NCBI GenBank assembly: GCA_025774865.1
Contig: JALGZO010000580.1
Span: forward strand, 1 to 22,189
Length of the DNA stretch: 22,189 bases
Reading direction: 5' to 3'
From: a bacterium
GTDB taxonomy: Bacteria > ARS69
The position numbers and the translations under genes were made by a program. Positions 1-8,024 of the stretch are shown here, piece after piece (positions within the stretch are counted from its first letter, which is position 1; each line of letters opens with the position of its first letter). The notes under the pieces are model-generated. The model saw only the letters and a list, made by a program, of their open reading frames with translations. It was not told the origin of the DNA and made no database searches.

Positions 1-9
1 ACGGGAACC

Positions 10-25
10 TGGCACGAACCTCGCG
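10..25 (+). promoter_or_regulatory. Candidate sigma-54 (-24/-12) promoter
   Basis: The sequence TGGCACG-N4-TCGCG carries the invariant GG (11-12) and GC (23-24) separated by exactly 10 bases. The -24 element matches the consensus TGGCACG at all seven positions; the -12 element reads TCGC instead of TTGC. Transcription would start near base 36, about 55 nt before the ATG at 92. Only 9 bases lie to its left in the window, so enhancer (activator) sites cannot be examined. Assignment rests on motif and spacing alone. Confidence 0.42.
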
Positions 26-91
26 CGCTGAGGTACTCTCGACGCTCGTGGTTCGGCGGAATCCACCCGCCCGTCTCGAAAGGTCCGTTCG

Positions 92-865
92 ATGGCTCGA
101 GCCCGTCCCCTTCTCGTCGCCGCGCTCGTCTTCGCGGCCGGAGCTTCGGCAGGCGCAGACGCACCGGAGCATCCGATCCGAGAGTTCGACGACCGGAGGG
201 AGGGGATCCTGGAACAACGTACGATCGTCCCGGGCGAGAAGATCTCGTTGTACGCGGCGTTCATCGAGAACGCGGAAGCGGAGCCGGCCGACGAGACGTC
301 CCCCTTTCAGGTCGCGTTCTGGATGGCCGACAGCGCGAGCGCGAACGTGCTCGTACGGGACTTCGCGACGCTCTACCAAATGGAGCCGCTGCAGAAGGAG
401 TTTCTCCCGGGACTGTGGCAGTTCTCCTGGCCCCCCGACATCGCCTCCCAGTACGAGATCGAGCTGGCCGACCTGTCGCCGCTCGCGCTGCACATGCCGC
501 GGGTCCAGCGGACGGTCTATCCCGCCTTGGTGTTCCGAGAGCGCCCGGTGATTACCGAGCTTCGCTACGTGTTCTCGCTCGTTCCGCGCGTCCCGGTAAC
601 GCTACTCGACTGGGATTTTCGGGAGAGCGAGAGTGCCGAGACCGTGCACTCCGGCACTCTGCGCGGGATTCCGGCCGATCGACCGTTCGAAGTGACATGG
701 ACACCGAAGAACGAGGACGGAGAGCCGGCACCGGCCGGGATTTACGACTTCTTCGTCAGAACTTCGTTCCAGCCGCAGCCGGGGACGCCCGCACGCAAAG
801 TGGTCGCGAAGTATCGCTTCCATCACGTTCCGGAATTCCTCGAGAGCCTCGGGCTCTCCGAGTAG
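92..865 (+). CDS. Secreted protein of unknown function with a FlgD-Ig-like C-terminal segment
   Basis: The 257-residue product begins with a signal peptide (RARPLLVAALVFAAGASAG, likely cut near residue 21), so it should be exported. The mature part is beta-rich with no catalytic motif I recognise. Around residues 199-232 the run TWTPKNEDGEPAPAGIYDFF resembles the 'W..D..G.PVPAGVY' signature of FlgD-type Ig-like domains, which often form the C-terminal portion of exported proteins in GC-rich uncultured phyla. The ATG at 92 is supported by an AAAGG Shine-Dalgarno at 79-83 and by the signal peptide that follows directly. The fpg start lies 9 bp after the stop, so the two genes are probably co-transcribed, but no functional link is evident. 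The gene is real; its function is unknown. Confidence 0.82.
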   Translation: MARARPLLVAALVFAAGASAGADAPEHPIREFDDRREGILEQRTIVPGEKISLYAAFIENAEAEPADETSPFQVAFWMADSASANVLVRDFATLYQMEPLQKEFLPGLWQFSWPPDIASQYEIELADLSPLALHMPRVQRTVYPALVFRERPVITELRYVFSLVPRVPVTLLDWDFRESESAETVHSGTLRGIPADRPFEVTWTPKNEDGEPAPAGIYDFFVRTSFQPQPGTPARKVVAKYRFHHVPEFLESLGLSE

Positions 866-874
866 CCGACCGAC

Positions 875-1714
875 ATGCCCGAGCTCCCCGAAGTCGAACG
901 CGGCCGACGCATCGCCGAAGGCGTCGCTCGAGATCGCAGGATCTCGACGGTGCAATGCGACGACGATGACATCGTCTTCGACGGGGTCGCTCCCGCGCAC
1001 GTTCGACGCGCGTTGAAAGGAGCTACGGTACGGGCCGTCCGGCGCCGCGGCAAGCACCTGTGGTTCGAGCTGGATCGTGCGCCTCACCCGCTCTTTCACT
1101 TCGGAATGACTGGAGCCTTCTTGACCCCCGGGATCGCGGCGCTTCGCCTCGCGTCGAGTCCGAAGAGAGTCCGCGATGACGGCTGGCCGCCTCGCTTCAC
1201 GAAGATTCACATCCGGTTCGACGACGGCGGCGAGCTCGTGATGACGAACAAACGCCGGCTCGGAAGGATCCGACTCCGGGAGGATCCGGAGCGGGAACCG
1301 CCGATCTCGGAGCTCGGCTTCGATCCGCTGCTCGACCTCCCGACGCCTCGTCGCTTCTTCGATCTCTTGACGGGAAGATCCGCCGTGTTGAAGTCGGTGC
1401 TTCTCGATCAGGGCTTCGCGGCCGGGGTGGGCAACTGGATCGCGGACGAGGTTCTCTACCAGGCCGGGATCGATCCGAGGCGACGCACCGATTCGTTGGC
1501 CAGGGACGAGGCCGAGCGGCTCCGGCGGAAGCTCGGCGCGGTGGTGCGGCACGCGGTCCGGGTGGACGCCGACAAGGATCGCTTTCCGAAGAGCTGGCTC
1601 TTCCACCACCGCTGGGGCAAGGACGGCGCGGCGAGAACGGCCAAGCGGGAGAAGATCCGGTTCCTCACCGTCGGCGGACGGACGACGGCGTGGGTGCCAG
1701 CGGCTCAACGGTGA
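875..1714 (+). CDS. mutM: Formamidopyrimidine-DNA glycosylase (Fpg/MutM), zincless plant/fungal-like type
   Basis: This is a base-excision repair enzyme that removes oxidised purines (8-oxoguanine, FaPy) and nicks the resulting abasic site. The 279-residue protein starts MPELPEVE, supplying the catalytic N-terminal Pro2 and Glu3. A conserved lysine sits at residue 60 (RRRGKHLWFEL). The helix-two-turn-helix appears as GVGNWIADEVLYQAGIDP around residues 187-205. The C-terminus lacks the four-cysteine zinc finger of classical MutM. Instead it has the zincless finger seen in plant and fungal FPG, ending FLTVGGRTTAWVPAAQ, with the finger arginine kept in GGRTT. The phrases LLDQGF, NWIADEVLYQA and GGRTTAWVP match my memory of Arabidopsis FPG closely. 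It follows the secreted-protein gene by 9 bp and converges on selB, leaving 16 bp between the two stop codons. Confidence 0.93.
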   Translation: MPELPEVERGRRIAEGVARDRRISTVQCDDDDIVFDGVAPAHVRRALKGATVRAVRRRGKHLWFELDRAPHPLFHFGMTGAFLTPGIAALRLASSPKRVRDDGWPPRFTKIHIRFDDGGELVMTNKRRLGRIRLREDPEREPPISELGFDPLLDLPTPRRFFDLLTGRSAVLKSVLLDQGFAAGVGNWIADEVLYQAGIDPRRRTDSLARDEAERLRRKLGAVVRHAVRVDADKDRFPKSWLFHHRWGKDGAARTAKREKIRFLTVGGRTTAWVPAAQR

Positions 1715-1730
1715 CCCGTCAGGGCGGAGC

Positions 1731-3632
1731 TCACCCCTGTTTGAGCAATGCCCGGACGTCGCCGTTGCGCCGGGTCACCTTGAGCGCGTCGAACGTCTCG
1801 AGCAGCGGGACCGCGTACTTCCTCGAGATACCGAGCTCGTCCCGGAAGGCGCCGACGGTGATGCCGCCGTCGCGCGCGTGGATGGCGAGCAGCGCGGCGT
1901 GGGCGCGCTCCCATGCTTCCCGATGATAGTAGATGTCCTCGGAGAGCTTCCTCAAATCACCGACGTCCACGAGCGCCGCGACGACTTCCTCGGCGAGGCC
2001 GGCGTCCGCGGCGGCCGAGACCACCTCCTTGAGATCGGGGGGCGAGCAACCCGCCTCCAGATAGAAACGGTCGATCCGCTCCCGCTCGGCCAGCGCCTTT
2101 CCCTCGAAGACCACGTCGCCGCCCCCGACGCGCACGCGGTCGGCGGAGAGCTCGATCTCGCCCTCGATCACCAGCTCGGCGAGGAGCTCCGCCATCACGG
2201 TCGGCGACGCCTGTCCGCCAACGATCGCTCGCAGCTCCTCGCGCGGCATCCCCCAGCGGAGCGGGTGCCGATCGCGGAAGCGCGCGCCCTCCTCCAGAAC
2301 CGTGCGGGCCGCGACGCGCCAGGCGTCTTCGGACAGCACTCGGCCGCCGCTCGTGACGCGCAGGGTACCCGCTTTCGTTTCCTCCTCTACCGCGCGATCC
2401 ACTTCGTCGCGGCTCATCGAGGTAGCGCCGACGAGATCCTTCGGCTTCACGCCGGCGAGCCCCTTTTCCGCGACGGCCTCCAGCAGCAGCGCAATCGGTC
2501 CTCCACCTTCGCGCCGCGCGATCGCTTCGACTTCTTCGGGTCGGTTCCGTCGGTGTTTGTCGGGATGGGCGTCGACGATCGTTCCGCCCGCCATCGCGTG
2601 CATCGGTGAATACGATCGCAGTACGAAGCGGTCCCCCACCGCCGGTACGACCGGCGTCTCGAGGCGGATCTGCGCGAGGCAATCGTCGCCCGGGGCGAGC
2701 TCGTCGCGGTCGAGAAGGACGATCCGGGCGAGGTCCTCGGCCGAAGCGAGGTGGAAGCGCACGCGTTCGCGATTGCGCACCGGCCGAACCCAGCGCGGGG
2801 AGGCGCGGACTCGCACGTCGAGCATCCACGACGTGGCCAACGAGCCCGGCGAGATCAGCTGCTGGCCGCGGTCGAGCTTCTCCTTGTCGACCCCGTGCAC
2901 GGCGAGCGCCGTTCGCTGTCCGGCGAGAGCCCTTTCGACGTCCTTCCCGTGCACCTGTACGCGCCGGATGCGAACGGTCTCACCGAGCGGCAACACCTCG
3001 AGCCGATCGCCGACTTTCACCGATCCGGCGCTTCCGGTCCCCGTCACGACGGTGCCGAACCCTTCCATGGTGAACACGCGGTCGATCGCGAGGCGGTACG
3101 GACCGTCGTCGGGTCGTGGATTCACGTTCCGCGCCGCCTTGGCCAGGGCCTCCTTCAGCTCGGGAAGCCCGTCCCCCGTCGCGCCGCTCACCGGGATGAT
3201 CGGAAGCCCCTCGAGTACCGTTCCGTGCAACGCGTCTTGAACGTCGAGGTGAGCGATGTCGCGAGTTTCCTCGTCGACGAGGTCGCACTTCGTGAGCGCC
3301 ACGACCCCGTGCTCCACGGCGAGGAAGTCGATGATGTCGAGGTGCTCACGCGTCTGCGGCATCACGCCCTCGTCGGCCGCCACGACGAGCATGACGAGGT
3401 CGATTCCGCCCGCGCCGGCGAGCATGTTCTTGACGAAGCGCTCGTGCCCGGGAACGTCAACGATCCCGAACCGCACGTCGGAGACGTCCAGTCGCGCGAA
3501 ACCGAGCTCGATCGAGATCCCGCGGCGGCGCTCTTCTTCCAGGCGATCCGTGTCGACCCCCGTCAGCGCTTTGACGAGCCGGGTTTTCCCGTGGTCGATG
3601 TGTCCGGCCGTGCCCAGGATGACGGACTTCAC
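1731..3632 (-). CDS. selB: Selenocysteine-specific translation elongation factor SelB
   Basis: SelB is a GTPase that delivers Sec-tRNA(Sec) to UGA codons marked by a SECIS hairpin. The 633-residue protein (E. coli SelB is 614) opens with the EF-Tu-like G domain: G1 GHIDHGKT at residues 10-17, the SelB-typical [21 protein letters not shown]3 DVPGHERF and G4 TKCD. Domains II-III follow. The C-terminal third consists of winged-helix modules ending in [20 protein letters not shown], the SECIS-binding end. I chose the GTG at 3632 because it places G1 at the usual distance from the N-terminus; an in-frame extension to about 3818 reads through unrelated sequence. GTG overlaps the stop of the upstream 42-residue ORF as GTGA, which suggests translational coupling. 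No selA, selD or selC is visible here. Confidence 0.95.
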   Translation of the reverse strand: MKSVILGTAGHIDHGKTRLVKALTGVDTDRLEEERRRGISIELGFARLDVSDVRFGIVDVPGHERFVKNMLAGAGGIDLVMLVVAADEGVMPQTREHLDIIDFLAVEHGVVALTKCDLVDEETRDIAHLDVQDALHGTVLEGLPIIPVSGATGDGLPELKEALAKAARNVNPRPDDGPYRLAIDRVFTMEGFGTVVTGTGSAGSVKVGDRLEVLPLGETVRIRRVQVHGKDVERALAGQRTALAVHGVDKEKLDRGQQLISPGSLATSWMLDVRVRASPRWVRPVRNRERVRFHLASAEDLARIVLLDRDELAPGDDCLAQIRLETPVVPAVGDRFVLRSYSPMHAMAGGTIVDAHPDKHRRNRPEEVEAIARREGGGPIALLLEAVAEKGLAGVKPKDLVGATSMSRDEVDRAVEEETKAGTLRVTSGGRVLSEDAWRVAARTVLEEGARFRDRHPLRWGMPREELRAIVGGQASPTVMAELLAELVIEGEIELSADRVRVGGGDVVFEGKALAERERIDRFYLEAGCSPPDLKEVVSAAADAGLAEEVVAALVDVGDLRKLSEDIYYHREAWERAHAALLAIHARDGGITVGAFRDELGISRKYAVPLLETFDALKVTRRNGDVRALLKQG

Positions 3633-3757
3633 AGGACCGCGAAGCCCCGGAGGACGAGCCAGAGAACCGCGAGCCCGGACGCGGTCGTGAACACCCAGGC
3701 GAGGGTGGTCTCGGCGTGCGTGGGCCGGTAGCCGCTCTTCGGTTTGAGAAACCTCAT
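3629..3757 (-). CDS. Small single-pass membrane protein (42 aa), translationally coupled to selB
   Basis: An unrecognised mini-protein. It begins [12 protein letters not shown], a basic, presumably cytosolic N-terminus, followed by a hydrophobic stretch from about residue 19 to 42 ([18 protein letters not shown] and onward) that should span the membrane. Nearly all codons end in G or C, as in the neighbouring genes, which supports coding. Its TGA overlaps the selB GTG as GTGA. No convincing Shine-Dalgarno precedes the ATG, so translation may depend on upstream genes or on another start. It lies 64 bp after the lipoprotein gene. Function unknown; a role with SelB is only suggested by position. 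Confidence 0.5.
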   Translation of the reverse strand: MRFLKPKSGYRPTHAETTLAWVFTTASGLAVLWLVLRGFAVL

Positions 3758-3793
3758 GGCGAAGGATGGCACGTAGGCGGAGCGGGGGCAAGG

Positions 3794-3817
3794 TGCGCGC
3801 GGGGCCGGCCGCACGCA
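3794..3817 (-). terminator. GC-rich hairpin after the lipoprotein gene
   Basis: On the minus strand TGCGTGCGG and CCGCGCGCA pair over 9 bp, including one G-U, around the 6-nt loop CCGGCC, 4 bp after the lipoprotein stop codon. No U-tract follows, so it is not a standard intrinsic terminator; it may only mark or protect the 3' end of that transcript. Confidence 0.3.
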
Positions 3818-3821
3818 TGCG

Positions 3822-4313
3822 TCACGACCCGACGATCTCGATGCCGACCCGGTTCGACCGGTTGACGAAGACGTCTCCCTCCCGCCGGAGACCGATCTGG
3901 ACTTCGTATCGCCCGGCGGGAAGCGGGCGCCGCACCCCGGCGATCTCCACGGCCCCGTCCCACTCGATCTCCCGGGTCCAGGTCTGCAGCGCCCCGATCG
4001 GCACCAATCGGGGAAGCTTGATCGTATCGACGTCCGTGAAGTAGAGGCCTCCATCCGCCTCGTAGATCGCGAGCCCGAGCTGCCGGCGCGGGGGGAACTG
4101 AAACTGCATGAAGTCGGGCCCCGTGTTCGAGAGCGTCAGGATCAGTCGGGTGGTGTCGTTCGGTTCGAGCGTAGTCCGCTCGATCCAGAGTTCCGTCTCG
4201 AGATCGTCGAAGTTGCGCTCCGGATCCTCCGCGAACTCGTAATGGGCGGGCGAGCTCGCACAAGCGCAGACGAACGGGATCAGGAACCCGACGATCCGGG
4301 CACGCCGGAACAT
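3822..4313 (-). CDS. BsuPI-domain (intracellular proteinase inhibitor-like) lipoprotein
   Basis: The 163-residue product starts MFRRARIVGFLIPFVCAC, a signal peptide with a lipobox-like VCA-C giving a lipidated Cys18, so it should be anchored to a membrane facing the periplasm or surface. The mature part resembles the BsuPI domain: a single beta-sandwich with the pattern LTLSNTGPDFMQFQFPPRR, a later aromatic 'IYEADGG' strand, and the closing RRPLPAGRYEVQIGL. BsuPI itself is a Bacillus intracellular protease inhibitor, but many exported homologues have no known function, so inhibition is not established here. The ATG at 4313 is chosen because the signal peptide and a GGAGG Shine-Dalgarno (7 nt spacing) fit it; longer in-frame ORFs run back into clpB. 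It has its own promoter inside an inverted repeat (see 4319-4366). Confidence 0.8.
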   Translation of the reverse strand: MFRRARIVGFLIPFVCACASSPAHYEFAEDPERNFDDLETELWIERTTLEPNDTTRLILTLSNTGPDFMQFQFPPRRQLGLAIYEADGGLYFTDVDTIKLPRLVPIGALQTWTREIEWDGAVEIAGVRRPLPAGRYEVQIGLRREGDVFVNRSNRVGIEIVGS

Positions 4314-4318
4314 GACAC

Positions 4319-4364
4319 GACCTCCGTGGCTCGCCACACTATGCGAAGGCGAGCCACGGAGGTC
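4319..4364. repeat. Perfect 17-bp inverted repeat spanning promoter and RBS of the lipoprotein gene
   Basis: Arms 4319-4335 (GACCTCCGTGGCTCGCC) and 4348-4364 are exact reverse complements, separated by a 12-nt centre (4336-4347). The minus-strand -10 hexamer lies in the centre, and the gene-proximal arm holds the expected transcription start and the GGAGG ribosome binding site of the lipoprotein gene. As DNA this looks like an operator. As RNA read through from clpB it would form a very stable hairpin that hides the ribosome binding site. Confidence 0.85.
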
Positions 4365-4366
4365 AA
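4338..4366 (-). promoter_or_regulatory. Sigma-70-type promoter for the lipoprotein gene
   Basis: Minus strand: -35 TTGACC (4366-4361, 5/6 match), a 17-bp spacer, -10 CATAGT (4343-4338, 4/6 match). The start would fall near 4331, giving a leader of about 18 nt that already contains GGAGG 7 nt before the ATG. The -35 overlaps the distal arm of the inverted repeat and the -10 sits in its centre, so a protein bound to the arms would block RNA polymerase. Confidence 0.6.
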
Positions 4367-4446
4367 TTCCCCGGGCGGGTACGTCCCGGGTGCGTCGGTA
4401 ATCAGGAGGGAGGTTGGAGTTGCTCGACCGAGCCCGGCCGGGTCCC

Positions 4447-7122
4447 TCAGACGCCGGCCGGCTCTGTTCGCGAGGGCACCTCTTCGCCGGACCCGGGCAC
4501 CGGAGCCGGGGGCGCCGCGGTGATCCGAAAGACGAGCTCGTCCCGGGCCGCGTCCACCTCCACGGACGACCCGTCGGGAAGATCGCCCGCGAGTACCTTC
4601 CGCGCGAGCGCCGTTTCCACGTCACGCTGAATGAGTCGTTTCAACGGCCGCGCTCCGTAAACCGGGTCGTAGCCGCGGCGCGCGAGAAGGTCCCGGCCGG
4701 CCTGAGTCGTCACGAGCTCGATTTTCCGCTCGGCGAGCCTCGCCCCCACGTGCGCCATCTGCAGCTCGACGATCTCGCCGATCTCCTCCAGCGTGAGCGG
4801 CTTGAACAGCACGGTGTCGTCGATGCGGTTGAGAAACTCCGGACGGAACGAACCCCGAAGCTCACCGAGTACGCGCGCTTGCACGTCTTCGCGAATGGAT
4901 CCGTCCTCGCCGATGCCCTCCAGCAAGTCCGGGGAGCCGACGTTGCTCGTCATGATCACGACCGTGTTCTTGAAGCTGACGGTGCGACCCTGCGAGTCGG
5001 TCAGGCGACCGTCGTCGAGCAGTTGCAGCAGGACGTGGAAGACGTCCGGGTGCGCCTTCTCGATCTCGTCGAAGAGAAGCACCGAGTACGGCTTGCGGCG
5101 CACCGCTTCCGTGAGCTGACCTCCCTCGTCGTAGCCGACGTAGCCCGGCGGCGCCCCGACGAGCCGCGACACCGCGTGCTTCTCCATGTACTCGGACATG
5201 TCGATGCGAACGAGATTGTCCTCGCTGTCGAAGAGCGACGCGGCCAGCGTCTTCGCGAGCTCGGTCTTCCCGACCCCCGTCGGTCCGAGGAACAGGAAGG
5301 AGCCGAGGGGACGTGCCGGATCCTGGAGGCCGGCGCGCGCCCGCATGACGGCGTCGGCCACCGTCTGCACGGCTTGATCCTGGCCGATGACGCGCTCGTG
5401 CAGAACGCGATCCATGTTCAGGAGCTTCTCCCGCTCCGATTCCACCAGGCGGGTCACCGGAATCCGCGTCCACCTCGCGACCACCTGGGCGATCTCCTCG
5501 TCGGTGACCTCTTCGCGCAGAAGCGGCGCTTCGCCCTGCCGTTCCTGCAGGCGCGCCTCCTCGTGTCGGAGGTCCTCCGTGAGCTTCGGCAGCGTCCCGT
5601 GGCGGAGCTCCGCCACCTTCTCGAGCTCGTACGCACGCTCCGCTCGCTCCATCTCGAGGCGAACCGCCTCGATCCGCTCGCGGATCTCGCGAACCTTCCC
5701 GATCGCCTTCTTCTCGTCCTCCCACCGGGCGCGCATGGCGTCGGCTTCGGCCTTGGCGTCGGCGAGCTCCTTTCGCAGCGCCTTCAACCGCTCTCGGCTC
5801 GCCGCGTCCTTCTCCTTCTTGAGCGCCGTCTCTTCGATCTCGAGGCGCATGACCTTGCGAGTCACTTCGTCGAGCTCGGTCGGCAACGAGTCGATTTCGG
5901 TGCGGATGCTCGCGCACGACTCGTCGACGAGATCGATCGCCTTGTCGGGAAGGAAACGATCGGAGATGTAGCGATCGGAAAGCACCGCAGCCGACACGAG
6001 GGCGGCGTCCTGGATCCGCACACCGTGGTGCACTTCGAACCGTTCCTTGAGGCCGCGGAGAATCGAGATGGTGTCCTCGACCGTCGGCGCGTCGACGACG
6101 ATCGGCTGGAAGCGCCGCTCGAGCGCCGCGTCCTTCTCGATGTGCTTGCGATACTCGTCCAGCGTGGTGGCGCCGATGCAGTGAAGCTCGCCGCGGGCGA
6201 GCATCGGCTTCAGCATGTTGCCGGCGTCCGGCGAACCCTCCGTTTTCCCGGCCCCGACGATGCTGTGGACCTCGTCGATGAAGAGGAGGATCCGGCCCTC
6301 GGCCGCCTTGATCTCGTGCAGCACCGCCTTGAGCCGCTCCTCGAACTCGCCGCGGTACTTCGCGCCGGCCATCAGAGCGGTCAGGTCGAGCGCGAAGATC
6401 GTGCGGTCCTTGAGACCCTCCGGCACGTCACCGCGAACGATTCGCTGCGCGAGACCCTCGACGATCGCCGTCTTTCCGACGCCGGGCTCGCCGATGAGCA
6501 CGGGATTGTTCTTCGTCTTGCGCGAGAGAATGCGCACGACGGAGCGGATCTCACCGTCACGACCGACCACGGGATCGAGCTTGCCGGACCGCGCCAGCTC
6601 GACGAGATCCGATCCGTACTTGGTGAGGGCCTCGTACTGGGCTTCCGGCGCATCCGTCGTGACGCGCTGCGTGCCGCGCACCGAGGACAGAGCCTGGAGG
6701 AATGTCTCGGCGGTAACGCCCTGCTCCGCGAGGATCCGCCCGGCCGCGGTCTCCTTTCCTTCTCGGAGGAAGGCGAGCAGGAGGTGCTCGACCGAGACGA
6801 ACTCGTCGCGGAGGGCGTCTGCTTCGTCGCCGGCCTTCACGAGGAGCGCGCTGAGACGCTGGGTCACGTAGAATTTGCCGGCCTCGACCGAACCGCCGGT
6901 GACACGCGGTCGCTTCGCGAGCTCGTCCTCGACCCGCGCTTTCAGCGTCGGGACGGACGCGTCGCACCGCTCCAGCACGCGCGCCGCGAGCCCGTCCTCC
7001 TGCTCGAGGAGCTCCAGGAGAAGGTGCTCGCCATCCACTTCCTGATGACCGAATCGCAACGCCTTCGCGTGCGCGGCCTCGAGGGCTTCTCGGCTCTTTC
7101 GGGTCAGTTTTTCCGCGTTCAT
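4447..7122 (-). CDS. clpB: ATP-dependent protein disaggregase ClpB
   Basis: ClpB is a hexameric AAA+ chaperone that, with DnaK, pulls polypeptides out of aggregates in the cytosol. The 891-residue protein shows the double Clp N-domain (residues 1-150), NBD1 with Walker A GEPGVGKT at 211-218 and Walker B LLFIDE, and a coiled-coil middle domain rich in E/K/R (about 410-530) that separates ClpB from ClpA/ClpC. NBD2 follows, with Walker A GPTGVGKT near 610, pore motif GYVGYDEGG and Walker [11 protein letters not shown], then the C-terminal oligomerisation domain. It ends in a Pro/Glu-rich tail of about 25 residues not typical of the family. Its ATG overlaps the stop of a 33-codon ORF as ATGA, and a GGAGGGA Shine-Dalgarno lies inside that ORF. 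It is probably the last gene of the cluster beginning with hsp20. Confidence 0.97.
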   Translation of the reverse strand: MNAEKLTRKSREALEAAHAKALRFGHQEVDGEHLLLELLEQEDGLAARVLERCDASVPTLKARVEDELAKRPRVTGGSVEAGKFYVTQRLSALLVKAGDEADALRDEFVSVEHLLLAFLREGKETAAGRILAEQGVTAETFLQALSSVRGTQRVTTDAPEAQYEALTKYGSDLVELARSGKLDPVVGRDGEIRSVVRILSRKTKNNPVLIGEPGVGKTAIVEGLAQRIVRGDVPEGLKDRTIFALDLTALMAGAKYRGEFEERLKAVLHEIKAAEGRILLFIDEVHSIVGAGKTEGSPDAGNMLKPMLARGELHCIGATTLDEYRKHIEKDAALERRFQPIVVDAPTVEDTISILRGLKERFEVHHGVRIQDAALVSAAVLSDRYISDRFLPDKAIDLVDESCASIRTEIDSLPTELDEVTRKVMRLEIEETALKKEKDAASRERLKALRKELADAKAEADAMRARWEDEKKAIGKVREIRERIEAVRLEMERAERAYELEKVAELRHGTLPKLTEDLRHEEARLQERQGEAPLLREEVTDEEIAQVVARWTRIPVTRLVESEREKLLNMDRVLHERVIGQDQAVQTVADAVMRARAGLQDPARPLGSFLFLGPTGVGKTELAKTLAASLFDSEDNLVRIDMSEYMEKHAVSRLVGAPPGYVGYDEGGQLTEAVRRKPYSVLLFDEIEKAHPDVFHVLLQLLDDGRLTDSQGRTVSFKNTVVIMTSNVGSPDLLEGIGEDGSIREDVQARVLGELRGSFRPEFLNRIDDTVLFKPLTLEEIGEIVELQMAHVGARLAERKIELVTTQAGRDLLARRGYDPVYGARPLKRLIQRDVETALARKVLAGDLPDGSSVEVDAARDELVFRITAAPPAPVPGSGEEVPSRTEPAGV

Positions 7123-7220
7123 CTCTCACTCCCTCCATCCGTCTCGGAGGTGGGCGGGTCTCCGTTCGGGTAGTACTTCGGCGCGGCGCCGAACACGGCA
7201 CCCACCATTGCGACATCCAT
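7119..7220 (-). CDS. Small ORF (33 aa) between the zinc protease and clpB
   Basis: An ATG 12 nt after the yugP-like stop is preceded by AGGAAAA at a workable distance, and the ORF ends TGA overlapping the clpB start as ATGA. The product begins [20 protein letters not shown] and continues with an acidic, Ser/Thr/Pro-rich end; there is no membrane segment or motif I know. About 70% of codons end in G or C, lower than the neighbours but not random. It could be a small protein, or a translated leader that carries ribosomes to clpB, whose Shine-Dalgarno lies in its last codons. Confidence 0.4.
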   Translation of the reverse strand: MDVAMVGAVFGAAPKYYPNGDPPTSETDGGSER

Positions 7221-7232
7221 GACGCGCTTTTC

Positions 7233-7931
7233 CTAGCGTCGGCCGCCGAGCAAGCCCGTCCGCAACGCGAAGTAGAGGAGCTGCCCCAGCGCGGCGATCG
7301 TCGCCGCGACGTAGGTCAGTGCCGCGGCGTTCAACACGGCTGCGACACCGCCGGCTTCCTGCTTCGACTGAATGATGCCGAGGCTCATCAGCTGCTGCTT
7401 GGCGCGGTTGGACGCATCGAATTCGACCGGCAGCGTGATGAGCTGGAACAGGACCACCGCCGCGAACATGATCACGCCCGCCACGGCGAGGTTGTTCATG
7501 TGGAGAAAGATGCCACCGAGTAGCAACGGGAAATACAGCCTGGAGCCGATGTTCGCCACGGGAACGAACGCAGTCCGCAGCGCCAGCGGCGCGTAGCCCT
7601 TCGCGTGCTGCAACGCGTGACCGGCTTCGTGGCACGCGATGCCCATCGCCGCGACCGACTGTCCTTGATGCACGTCCGGCGACAGCCGGAGCTTCCGCGA
7701 TCGCGGATCGTAGTGGTCGCTGAGAAAACCCTTCGCCGGCTCGACGCCGACGTTGTTCAGACCAGCGTTCTGCAACATTCGCTGCGCAGCCTGCGCACCC
7801 GTCATGCGCGACGACGCCGCCACCTTGCTCCACTTACCGAACGCGCTCTTGACTCTCATCTGCGCCCAGAGCGCGAGCAGCATCGTGGGACCGACGATCA
7901 TCCAGTAGACGGGATCGAACAATCCGAGCAT
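7233..7931 (-). CDS. YugP-like membrane zinc metallopeptidase (Zn_peptidase_2 family)
   Basis: This 232-residue integral membrane protein carries the zinc protease motif HEAGH (within ACHEAGHALQHA, residues 101-112). It has an N-terminal transmembrane helix (about 8-24) and hydrophobic segments after the active site (about 122-172 and 200-225), the arrangement of the YugP / Pfam Zn_peptidase_2 family. The conserved LPVEFDASNRA follows the third hydrophobic segment, where a third zinc ligand is expected. Substrates are unknown; a role in membrane-protein turnover is inferred. AAGGAG sits 7 nt before the ATG. It lies 93 bp after hsp20 and 12 bp before the small ORF leading into clpB, so all four probably form one stress-related unit. 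Confidence 0.9.
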   Translation of the reverse strand: MLGLFDPVYWMIVGPTMLLALWAQMRVKSAFGKWSKVAASSRMTGAQAAQRMLQNAGLNNVGVEPAKGFLSDHYDPRSRKLRLSPDVHQGQSVAAMGIACHEAGHALQHAKGYAPLALRTAFVPVANIGSRLYFPLLLGGIFLHMNNLAVAGVIMFAAVVLFQLITLPVEFDASNRAKQQLMSLGIIQSKQEAGGVAAVLNAAALTYVAATIAALGQLLYFALRTGLLGGRR

Positions 7932-8024
7932 GACTCGCTCCTTCGTGACTGGCTTCCGAGCGTGAAACCCGGCGGGCGGGACCCCGGTTCCGGAGCCCCA
8001 CCCGGTCGCCGGCCGTAAGCCTCG

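Noticed and set aside
48-551. Arg/Ser-rich open frame at the left edge
   Set aside because: It overlaps the secreted-protein gene in another frame, and its composition is typical of an out-of-frame GC-rich shadow.
1715-1740. CAGGG...CCCTG hairpin as a bidirectional terminator between fpg and selB
   Set aside because: Only 5 bp with a 10-nt loop and no T-run; it could arise by chance in this base composition.
3633-3818. N-terminal extension of SelB
   Set aside because: The extra residues are arginine-rich, out of line with the family, and overlap the small membrane ORF in another frame. The GTG at 3632 gives the normal start.
4414-7173. A 919-codon plus-strand open frame opposite clpB, and similar long antisense frames at 15054-17225, 8169-9929 and 19854-21932
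   Set aside because: These mirror genuine genes. High GC3 removes stop codons on the opposite strand, and the translations are rich in R, H, L and D with no domain pattern.
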